NCBI GenBank assembly: GCA_963210315.1
Contig: OY723253.1
Span: 744,001-808,000 of the forward strand
DNA: 64,000 bases
Reading direction: 5' to 3'
Source of the DNA: Rhynchopus euleeides
Lineage: Eukaryota > Euglenozoa > Diplonemea > Diplonemida > Diplonemidae
A program made the translations under genes and the position numbers. The notes beneath the pieces were generated by a model, which was not told the DNA's origin, searched no databases, and was given only the letters and a program-made list of their open reading frames with translations. This document shows, piece after piece, positions 49,911 through 59,232 of this stretch (its first letter is position 1; every line of letters begins with the position of its first letter).

Positions 49911-52350
49911 GTATAGGGGGACCCTTTTCGATTTTTTTTCGGATGGGTCCATTTTGCACGTTTGAGCCCATTTTCGAAGGAATTTTTGGTTTTTGAGCCT
50001 GTTTTGAGGCCTAAAACGCATTAAAACGGCCCCGCGAATTTTGGCCTGTTCGGCCTTGGTGAAAATTCACCTCAAAAAATAGAGCAAAAAAAATCTCGCC
50101 CCAAAGTCTGGTCCTTGTGATCTGGAACCTTCCATTTTTGAAGGAAGTCGTAGACACCCCGAGATCTTTGATCCTGATATCACACAGACGGTCCCAAAAA
50201 TGAAGCACATCATGTTTGGGTCATTTCGTGGGTTTCAGACGACACGGCGCGAGACGGTACAGACGTGTGTCAACATTGACGATATCCAGTATGCCAAGAG
50301 AATGGATAAAAAGAGCAATGACCGACATGGCCATTGCTCAGAACCATAGCTGATTGTCCAGCTATTTTAAACTCCCCCCGACCCTGCCCTGTTCAAGCTC
50401 GTGCCCCCACCCATCGCATTGCTCCCTTGTTGCCTTGCTTTGCGCTGCTTTTCTTTTTCAGAATTTTCAGATTTTTAAAGTTCAAGACGGAGTGATTTTT
50501 TGCCGAAAGTTTAGGTGACCCGATGATGGGGATGCAGCACCCCGAGGGTCTTACCTACCGGGCGGTTGGGGGGCGGTGGGGCAGGGCAACTTTGGGTGCA
50601 GATTTACGTACACAAAGCGGCGTGAGACTGTACATGTCAGCGGCCTTGCGTGGTGGCCCCCCTAGGTGACTATGTTCGGATGTCTGGGAATGGAATGAAA
50701 ACCCCCATATGGCTGCCTGCGCCCTTGTGGAATTAGAGGTGGTCGGGAATCGGTCGGAAACCAGTACTCCTGCTGGCGCTCGTCGTGTGTGTGGAGCATC
50801 TGTAGACGCCCGGCAACTCAGCCATCTTGCCCCCGCGCAAGCTCTGCCTGGCCGTGGAAGAGGATGACACACGGTCTGAATCTGGACTCTCTCTCGTGGT
50901 GGCACCGAATAACTGTGACTCTAGGTGACTCCACATAAACATACTCCCACTGGTTTGTGGCAAAGGGAGAATGACTATATGCCTTGAGAGAGAGACCTCC
51001 GGCCTGAAAGGACAAGCATGAAAAGCCGGAATAGATCAGATAGAGTACAGACTCAGGTGCACGAACCGATCCTTCGGCAGCTACCTGCTTGGTTTGCTGG
51101 TGTATGGTTGAGCGCTGCTTGTGTACGTAAATTTTGCTTATATGAACACTCCGCCTTCACCAAAGGTGAAGAACTTCCCAAGACAAGCGGTGTTGCACCC
51201 CCGTGGTGTCGCGCCCCTTTGGACATCGACCCCAGCGGTAACCCGCAGGTTGTTGTTTCTTCAAAGAAACACGTCGATTCTGTCCCCCACAGCAGGGGTT
51301 TCCCTGCTGACCCATGGATGTTTTCTCATTCTTATTATAATAACAGTTGATACAGTACACTAGCTCGGCAAATGCCTGGAGCGCCACTGGGAAGGTGTGT
51401 GCCGACATATAGCTCGCCACACGCCTGAAGCGCCACCGTGACGACATATTCGTCTCTGCTGAAGCACTCCGCTACACAGGGGGCTTCCGGTTCCTGTCCA
51501 TGCAGAGGTTCTCAAGGCAGGTAATGCCGAGACTTGTGGTGCGCTCTCATTTGTTGATCGAGGGTCAACCCAGGGACGAAAAATGTGGAACGGCATGCTG
51601 CCCGTTTCTTCATTTTTCACCTTGCGTTGCAAGGGGGTCGCCCTCACGAGGGAAAAATGTGGAACGGCATGCTGCCCGTTCGCTCATTTATGCCTTGGGT
51701 GACATCCCGTTCCCTTGGGAACAGACCCAAGGCAGGTCTTTGTTCAGGATCAAGCACTGAACATTCGGTGCATGTTCAGTATAATACTGAGCATTAGTGC
51801 ACGTCCAGTAAAATACTGGACATGTTCAGTAGATACTGAGCATATTGGGTGCATGTACAGTATAATACATGTATATACATGCACTATACATGTATAATAC
51901 CTGCATGACAAGTAAAATACTTGACATGTACAGTATTATACATGTATATACATGCAATATACATGTAATACTTGTCATGTGCAGTACTATACATGTATAT
52001 ACATGCAGTATACATGTATAATGCTTGCATGACAAGTATAATACTGGGCATTCTTCAGGATATACATCCTAAAGAGTGGCATGTACTTGGCCAAAACAGC
52101 TGTTTACTTGTCACTTACTTGCCATTCCCTGGCACATACTTGACACTTACATGTAAGTGCATGCATTATACATGTATATTGCATGCATTTACTAGTAAAA
52201 TTGGTCTGGCTGACGCCCAAAAAAAAGTCAAATTTGGGTACTTCTTGGGTACTTTTTGGGTCACCGAAAAAGGGGGGGGGGTGTCAAAACTTATTTTCTT
52301 GGGTGGAAAAATTCGACCTCCCAGAATCGTGATTTTCTTCCCCCATTGTA
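49911..52350. repeat. Dispersed-repeat region without genes
   Basis: 49911-50220 contains a sequence found inverted at 9880-9990 (GGTCCTTGTGATCTGGAAC against its complement). 50230-51470 is unremarkable single-copy-looking DNA with frames of at most 116 aa, none recognised. Around 51360-51430 two short imperfect GCCTGRAGCGCCAC units occur. 51840-52200 is an ACATGTA/TGCATG array preceded by TGTTCAGTATAATACTG units (51765-51850). Confidence 0.55.
51580..51705. repeat. Two-copy tandem repeat
   Basis: AAAAATGTGGAACGGCATGC with TGCCCGTT and TCATTT occurs at about 51580 and again at about 51653, 73 bp apart. Confidence 0.6.
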
Positions 52351-52359
52351 CTTTTTGGA

Positions 52360-52440
52360 CTCCGCGCGGATCGTAGTGGGGTCATTTTTGTGGTCTAGGT
52401 GACAAACTTCACCCGTGAAATGCGGGTCTGGTTCAGGCAG
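52360..52440. repeat. Satellite fragment
   Basis: Contains GCGGATCGTAGTGGGGTCA, GGTCTAGGTGACAAACTTC and GGGTCTGGTTCAGG, matching one unit of the 2.6-3.7 kb array. Confidence 0.7.
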
Positions 52441-52630
52441 TTGTGCCTGTGAATGCTGGGAGGAGAGGAGTGGGAGATCAGTTCAGGGGCAGTTTGCTGG
52501 TTGAGGGTTACAACAAAAAGGGACCTGCAGGCAGGAAGTGAGGGGAGGGGGTGGGGGGTTTTGGGGCTGTGGCACCCGCACTCTCTCTACGGCTCTACTG
52601 GCTTACTACAGCCTCTGGACCGTCTACGCT

Positions 52631-54760
52631 CTACTCTCCTTCTTCAACCGCTGGAATCTCGATGTGTTCCGTGTCGTGGTCCTGAAGCTTCGCGAGTAAC
52701 CCTTCCTGACTCCACTCTGGGCGGACTACGAGTTCCCTCGCCTCCGCATATTCCCTCAGTTCCGACAGAGTAAAACACCGGTCCATACTCTCAATGAGTT
52801 CAAGAATAGCGGGTTTGTTTTTACTCTGGCAGTTGAGGATCCCGCGTGCCAGGGCTTGCTGCACCAACACCCCCTTTAACCACGACACATCACAGTGGAA
52901 TACAATGCAAATACTGTCAATCAAGGCCGCTTGCGCTTGCGCTCAGATGCGTTATTGTCTGCGATCCTCGCGACTTCGAGTTCCGCAAGTCGCAGCTTGC
53001 CAAGACGGAGCTTCCTCTCCTGCACCGCCTCCAGCTTTCCCCCCAGAGAAGAGATCTGGGCCTCTGTGACACCTGGAGAGGTGCCATCAACCCAATGCTG
53101 CATGCAACAGAGCTTGGCGCGGAGGACACCATCCCGGATAGCGACCCCCCCCATTCATCACCAACACCCTCCGCATCCTGCCGCAGACCCCTTCCAGGAC
53201 CGCAGGTCCCAGTGCGCCTGTTCTCTCTGCAGCCATCCCTTCCGTGGACTGGGAGTATCTCTTGTACTCGGTGTAGCAACCGGAAGCAAAACGGTGGATG
53301 GATGTGCGGAGAAACTTCTCAGCGTCGGCCTTGTCCACCTTGGGGCAGAGGGTCGAACCCTGGTGAGAAGCCCACCCACCGTCCGACTTCGGCCGATGCC
53401 GCTAACCTTGGGCCGTTGAGTCGGCAGGTGCGACGGATCATTTGTTACGTATGGACAGTTCTGTGTGTGTGGCTGCCGTCCTCTTATTGTTTTCTGGTTG
53501 TCCTTGTCCACTTGGCTTTACCAGCCCCCAACCGACAATTGTTTTCCAATCTTCCCTCTCCTCGCACGTGGTGGAAGCGTCAACACCTCAAAGAAGGAAG
53601 AATATCGTGGTGGGCACCATAGTATTTGGCGACACCAGATTCAGCGAGAAGAGTGGGGACAACCTCGTTCAACTGTTCCTCTGACACCTGTGCGGCGAGG
53701 AGGATAGTCAAAATTTACAGTGCAAGCAATTGTACATGCATTTTCCATAGTCATCGCCAGTTCCTCGGGAACACTGCCCTTCAGTGTGCACGTTGCAGAC
53801 TCGAACGAGAGGCACAGGGACTGGCCGAAGCAGTCTTCCTGGTGATCTCTCCAGCTCTGGAGGTACCCGTCCTCTGCATTCGCCTCCGCTTGCCACAAGC
53901 GCCAGGCGAGGAAGCGGAACAACTCCGAGGAGAACCCGAGCTGGCAAGTGTCACTTGCCTGGGCCTCGCTCTTCGAGAACCGTGACACAAACAGAATGCA
54001 GGGGTACACGAGGTGCGCGAAGCAGATTCCCATCCTCCGCACAGTCTCGCGGTCCCCCTCCAACTCCATCACAGCCTCGTACGTCTTCGTATCCCTATTT
54101 GCAACTTCACGAAAGAAGGATGCGCAGGAGGAAATCGAGGACGGTATCGTCGCCGTCAACGAGCTGCGAGAGGGACCAACAGGCGGCCGCAGTGGTGCAG
54201 AAGCGGCCGTTCGAAGCTTTTTGCCACAGTAGCCCAGACACCTTGATTACATGCGGACATTCTCTCGCGATGAATGCGGCGAAGGCAGGGTCATGTGCCG
54301 CATACACGGTGGACTCCAGCGGGGGTAGGGTAACCCTTTTCGGGAGTCTCAACTAGCGGGAGTCTCGGACTCCCGCTAGCGGGAGTCTTTAGCCTAAATT
54401 AGCTGGAAAATAGACTCCCGCTAGCGGGAGTCTCCAGTACATACTGCAGAAAAAGACACCCTCTCAGACTCCCGCTCCCAGACTCCCGCTAGGGTGGCTG
54501 GAGTCCACCGTGTAGTTGGCGGCTGCACACACGGACTTCGTCTTCACTGCACTGGAATCCATCAGGTCGCAGGTGCAGGTGGCAGTGCAGGTCGCAAGCC
54601 GACACATTGTGCTGTTGGCCACATGTGGCAGAGGCGAGAGAGCCGTGTACTGCGGCATGCTCGAACAACAGGATTGGCGGTACAGCATAGGCTGGCGGGA
54701 CAGTAGGGATGACAGGACAGTACAGGATGGCGGTGCAGGTGCAGGGTGTGTGAGGTCGCC
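52631..54760 (-). pseudogene. Decayed gene or genes: Cys-rich secreted-type part and SAP-like part
   Basis: Coding-like pieces on the minus strand lie in changing frames. They are a Cys-rich piece (about 54,750-54,500: CRLATCTATCTCDL, VCAAANYTVDSS), then after a palindromic insert LESTVYAAHDPAFAAFIAR (54,345-54,110), then one frame shift later FFREVANRDTKTYEAVMELE to ENACTIACTVNFDY (54,130-53,690). Further down, DKADAEKFLRTSIHRF (53,335 on) shifts frame to IRDGVLRAKLCCMQHW and ends KRKRP at 52,921. A last piece has a SAP-like helix pair, LSELREYAEARELVV (52,924-52,631). Frame breaks and lack of a start indicate decay. Whether it is one gene or two is unclear. Confidence 0.45.
54322..54497. 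mobile_element. Palindromic hairpin insert
   Basis: GACTCCCGCTAGCGGGAGTC, a perfect 20-bp palindrome, occurs twice (about 54,369 and 54,404), with half copies around 54,341-54,356 and 54,468-54,495. The flanks form an inverted pair, TACACGGTGGACTCCAGC (54,303 on) and GCTGGAGTCCACCGTGTA (54,496 on). The block interrupts the decayed gene. It is probably a small foldback element. Confidence 0.55.
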
Positions 54761-54789
54761 ACCCGGCAGGCAGCTCGCCGCCCCACCCC

Positions 54790-54905
54790 AGCCACCCACC
54801 CACCCAGCGGGACCCCCCTCACGAATTTTCCATAACCCCGTTCTTTTGAACGTTTGGGATCTGTGCGGATCGTGGTGGGGTCATTTTGGCCATGGGGTGC
54901 CTCTG
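54790..54905. repeat. Satellite unit
   Basis: CACCCAGCGGGACCCCCCTC, CCCGTTCTTTTGAACGTTT and GGGGTCATTTTGGCCATGG follow in satellite order. A second dispersed repeat (TGCGTAGTTCGTGCGTAG, 54,960-55,060) lies just after it and also occurs at 9.1, 9.6 and 56.9 kb. Confidence 0.7.
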
Positions 54906-55558
54906 ACCACAAATCCAGACTGAAACCGGCAGAAAATAAGTTTTGACACCCCCCCTAAAAAAAAGTCAAATTTGGGTACTTCTTATGGTGTTGCTGAAAG
55001 GCCCAAATTGCGTAGTTCGTGCGTAGTTTTGCGTAGTTTGTGCGTACATTGTGCATAAGCAATAATGTCACTTTTTTATTCTCTCCAGTGGGAAAAACGC
55101 TACCTCCAATACAGAGAGCCCAGACTGCACCAACACTACCACCGGCCTCGTCCCAGACCTTGTGGTGCCCATTTCCTGATGTAGGGGCCCTCCATGTATC
55201 CCAAATATCCACCCAGGCCCTCTGGTTTGCAGGAAGTCACTCTTCTGACTGCTGCGGAAGGACCTGTCTCTGGAGGCCTTAGGACCTGGCTCGAGACTCA
55301 CCAAACTAGGTTGTCCTAAGTCTCGAACCTCGGAAGACACATCAGTCAGCCCTCGCCCAGCTGCAGCGTTTGTTTGTCTGTACCTGGGACCAACAGATGA
55401 CAACGCACCCTCAAGACAAGCCATAGCTCACGTGACAGTGGCTGAAGGCTAAAGACACTGCTTGCGAAACCCCTTATCACTACAGAGCCGAGACTGTACC
55501 AAAAACGCCCCCTAAAGGGGCCCCCTACTCGGGTGTTGCAAAACCCCGTTCCTTTGAC

Positions 55559-56387
55559 TACAGTATACCAATAAACACCGGTGGGGTAATAACCCACCTT
55601 AGCCCTCCAAAATCGTGAAATCCACCGGTGTTTATACCCCACCGATGTTTTTACCCCACCGGAGTTCGTACCCCACCGATGTTTATACCCCGATGATACA
55701 CTGGGACAATGCAATTTTCAGGGGTTCTGTACCGCGGCATCGCCTCGCTCTTTGATGCATGTGACAATGCGTCGAAGTCGAAACGGGGTTGGACGCACGG
55801 CATCCTAGCAAGGCGAGCCCGGTACATGGGCGTGCGATGCGGCATTAGAGGAGCGAGGGCAAATATACGACCCTTGTGAACGAGGGTGGCAGGCCTGCTA
55901 CTCTCAGCACCCCAGCATCGGCAGCGATTCTCGACGACCTTCGGACGTTGAGGTGCGGGTTTGTGAACCCCGTTGTTGTCCAGGCGACCGCTAGGCACTC
56001 TACAACCAGAAGATGGGTCTGCAGTAGTGCAACGTGGGTGCGTCTGCGAACCGGCCAGTGGCGGCGGAGGCGCGTGCCGACCAAGGTGGTTGTTCGTTCC
56101 GAGGTGGTGAAGTGGGATTGGCTGGTTGAACCCTAAAGGAACACCAAATGAAGCTGTACGTCTTCTCTGGAATTCCCCGTAGTGATGTGCAGGGTGGAGG
56201 TGAGTGGGGTCAAAAATTGCATTGTCTCATGATTTCAGGTGTAAGAACACCGGTGGGGTAAAAACATCGGTGGGGTACGAACCCACCTTAGCTCCCCAAA
56301 ACTGCAAAATCCACCGGTGTTTGTACCCCTCCGGTGTTTTTACCCCACCGATGTTCGTACCCCACCGGTATTTGTTGGTATACTGTA
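55559..56387. mobile_element. TIR element carrying a broken gene fragment, inserted in the satellite
   Basis: The ends TACAGTATACCAATAAACACC (left) and the inverse GGTATTTGTTGGTATACTGTA (right, to 56387) frame about 140-bp terminal blocks made of ACCGGTGGGGTA and CATCGGTGGGGTA palindromic units in inverted order. The satellite sequence stops at CCCCGTTCCTTTGA before the left end and resumes with TTCGGAATCTGTGCGG after the right end, so the insertion point is clear. The centre holds the gene remnant described separately. Confidence 0.7.
55722..56136 (+). pseudogene. Gene fragment inside the TIR element, one frame break
   Basis: One frame reads VLYRGIASLFDACDNASKS and RARYMGVRCGIRGARANI to a TGA at about 55,878. 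The adjacent frame continues VNEGGRPATLSTPASAAIL, RTLRCGFVNPVVVQATA and ends VRSEVVKWDWLVEP at 56,136. The peptides look protein-like and the switch is a one-base offset. No family is recognised. It could be captured host sequence or the decayed protein of the element. Confidence 0.4.
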
Positions 56388-56620
56388 TTCGGAATCTGTG
56401 CGGATCGTAGTGGGGTCACTTCTGTGGTCGAGCTGTCAAGCTTCGTCCGCGAAACGTGGGTCTGGTTCAGGGGCTGGTCATAGGATGTGACTGAGAGGCA
56501 ACCGCACCAGCCCACCCAGCGACCCCCTCCTCGGGTATTCCAAAAACCCGTTATTTGGAACGTTTGGGATCTGTGCGGATCGCAGTGGGGTCGTTTTGGC
56601 CATGGGATGTCCATTTACGC
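56388..56620. repeat. Satellite fragment continuing after the insertion
   Basis: Resumes with GGAATCTGTGCGGATCGTAG and contains a further partial unit (CCACCCAGCGACCCCCTCC, AACGTTTGGGATCTGTGCGG). It ends in CATTTACGCCTCCTACTGGG as the main array does near 3640-3660. Confidence 0.7.
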
Positions 56621-57080
56621 CTCCTACTGGGAACACCAATTGGGTGAAAACACCCCCCCCTCATACCCCCCTACCCCCGAGTACTCGGGGGGTAGGGGGG
56701 CCTGTAGAGGGCACAAATTGTGATTTTTCGGCAAACAAACCCGTTTCTTTGCACGATACAGGTGATTCAGAGTGGTCCCTGACTGGGATTCGAAAATTTT
56801 CGGCATTTTTTCAGGCTTTTTGAGCTAATTACTGGTCCCGCCCCAGTACAAAATAAAAAAGTGACATTACGAGGCCATATTGCGTAGTTCGTGCGTACTT
56901 GTGCGTAGTTCGTGCGCACATCATGCGAAGCACTTTCAGCAACACCATCTTAGGTACTTTTTGGGTCACCGAAAAAGTGGGTTTTAGCCATACCAAAAAT
57001 ACAAGTATAATACTTGTCATGCAAGTATTATACATGTATAATGCATGTACATACATGTATTTTACATGTAAAATACATGT

Positions 57081-57412
57081 ACCGTATACGTAAATATTAT
57101 GGAACGTAAATATTATGGAACGGGCCCATTTTTGGCCGGTCCGTTCCATAATATTTACGTTCCAAAATATTTACAGGGCCAGTTGGGCCACTCGGTGGTG
57201 AGGACGGCTTGCGTCAGGAATCGCGCGAAAAGTGCACGAGTAGGTCTCGTCAGGGACTCTGTACGCCGTCCGATCACCTGGTCCAAGTCCCCGAGTCGCA
57301 GAAAGCCCTGTAAATATTATGGAACGAAAAAAATCTGGAACGCCAACCCACCAGCGTTCCATAATATTTACGTTCCATAATATTTACGTTCCAAAATATT
57401 TACGTATACGGT
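57081..57412. mobile_element. 332-bp AT-rich TIR element
   Basis: Ends ACCGTATACGTAAATATT and AATATTTACGTATACGGT. TA lies at both edges, and inner inverted copies of GTAAATATTATGGAACG follow. Surrounding DNA is the ACATGTA array. The end sequence resembles the CCGTAAACGG family at 1420-2221. The 130-bp centre is GC-rich and non-coding. Confidence 0.65.
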
Positions 57413-57494
57413 ATTTTACTTGTATTTTACATGTATTTTACTTGTATTTTACATGTATAATAGTTGTCATGCAAGTATTATACATGTCATGAAT

Positions 57495-57655
57495 CTGCCC
57501 CGTTAACGGGTAACCGGTATTACCGGGTATTACCGGAAACCCGGTAATCGGCCCCCATTACCGGGTATTACCGGGTCAAAAACGGGTATTACCGGGTAAA
57601 ATCGGGGGTATTACCGGGTCCGGTAATACCCGTTTTCGTATTACCGGGGATTTTC
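57495..57655. repeat. ACCGGGTAATACCGG repeat block
   Basis: Units of TACCGGGTATTACCGG and GGTAATACCCG alternate on both strands, a self-complementary block like, but not identical to, the GGTAATAACG array at 10.2 kb. Confidence 0.7.
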
Positions 57656-58092
57656 AGTGGGGATTTCCTTGGGGTAGGGCTGCTTCACGGGGACGTCACA
57701 GTGAACCAATACACCCTGTTGACTGATTTTTTGGCAGCGCTCATGCTGGTGTGTCTGACGGCCCCAGAGAAAGGTGTGCCTTCCCCCCAAAACACCCCCC
57801 CTCCCCCACTCCCCAGGCCAACCACAGGAGCACGTCGCATGCTTTCGGATGAACACCCCCCCCCCTCCGCGCACACACACACACACGTTCATTTTTTTGT
57901 TTAGTGGAGGTCGCACCGAGCGAACTCTGATGCCTGCCTTCTCTGTCACGCACAAAGTGGGTTTGCTGACATTTTATGACCCCCCTCCAAGCTGCCACTC
58001 GAGGAAATATTTGGAGCAATATTTTAGCGTGGGGGCGAAACCAGACTTGACTGGTAGTGAGTGAAGACCCACCCACGCTCGGGGCCATAAAC
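57656..58092. other. Flank of the retroelement, no gene seen
   Basis: Unremarkable sequence with C runs (57,785-57,870) and a short AC-dinucleotide run; no reading frame is recognised. Confidence 0.4.
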
Positions 58093-58321
58093 AAAAAGTG
58101 TCACTGCGCTTTGTTCGGCACTTTTTGCTTTGGTTTCTTTTTTGCGTTGACGCTTCCACACTCACACTCCTGCTGATGATGGTGTCGTGAGTGAGGAGCA
58201 CAAGGGCACGAACAAGCACGCGACACTTTCCGCCCACATCGAAGTGTGCTGAAAAAGTGTCACTGCGCTTTGTTCGGCACTTTTTGCTTTGGTTTCTTTT
58301 TTGCGTTGACGCTTCCACACT
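58093..58321 (-). repeat. 3' split-repeat block (B1-A2-B2) of the retroelement
   Basis: The 70 bp at 58252-58321 repeats exactly at 58093-58162. Between and overlapping them is the 117-bp repeat (58141-58257), identical to 62857-62973. The junction contains GTGTGGAAGCGTCAACGC on the minus strand, at both element ends. Confidence 0.85.
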
Positions 58322-59232
58322 ACCCTCGTCCGAGGGGCGCTGTTGTGGAAGACAGCGGTCTGGTTGGCTGCATTTGGTCTAAGGGTGTGACATCGAGTGA
58401 GATCGGCGCCGGATGGACGACCCCTCTCGTATAGCAGTCCGCGCGTTGCTCTGTCGTCGGGACCCACACCGCATCCAGCGTGAGATTCTTTGCCGTCGCA
58501 GTGTTCACGATGTGTTGTAGCAGGATATTTCCCCGAAAGTTGCTGCAGTGTCCCTTTACGAGGCAGTGCACCAACGGCAGGTTGTCAATGTAGCAGCGCA
58601 CTGTGCACCCGCTCGCGATGATGAGTCTGAGTCCCTGTCGGGCCGCGTAAGCCTCCTTCAGGAAGATGTGCGCCCCGCGTTCCTGCTCGGAGAACACTCC
58701 CTGCGACACCCTCTCTGACGTCCCCTCGATCGCGGTCGCCGCCCACGCTGTGCTCGACGCGTCGCTCCAGACCGAGGCGCCTCGTGTGTGTGGCACACAT
58801 GTCAGCCAGCTATTCTGTTCGAGGAAGGACATCCGCAGGCGCAGCTCGTGCCGCACCGAGGGTGGTACCACCGCCTTTAAGTCCCACTTTCCCTTATCTT
58901 CCAGCGTTGTCCGGGCAATCCTCCTGATGTAGGACAGCATCGCTGGCGCGAAACAGAGCGGGCTGCGCGTCACGTAACTCTGCCACACCACACTACCGAA
59001 AATCTTGAAGGCGCGCCTCGGCGTTACGTCTCCTGCGATCATCTCGGCCAGCTCCAAACGATCGGCCAGCTTTCTCACCCACGCCGGGTCCATCCTCAAT
59101 GAGTGGGTCAGCAGATCAAAGTCAATCCCGAACGCCACGAAACGCTGCGTCGGGGCGCCGCACTGCGTGTCGTCCATGTTCAGCTCCACGTTGCAGGCTT
59201 TGCACCGCCCCAGGAAATCCCGATACCGCTGA
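58320..59232 (-). CDS. RNase H domain of the retroelement (downstream frame)
   Basis: The frame is open from the A12 run (about 59232) through QRYRDFLGRCKACNVELN to a TAG at 58320, inside the repeat. DIRS-type RNase H features are WSDASSTAWAA (first Asp), LKEAYAARQGLRLI (Glu), CYIDNLPLVHCL (Asp) and WVPTTEQRADCYTRG (final Asp region). The segment before (VAFGIDFDLLTHSLRMDPA) is the thumb/connection part. It has no ATG of its own at the beginning and needs a shift at the A12 run to be fused to the polymerase. Confidence 0.8.

Noticed and set aside
53340..53365. tRNA T-arm-like GGGTCGAACCCTGG
   Set aside because: No matching acceptor, D or anticodon arms around it.
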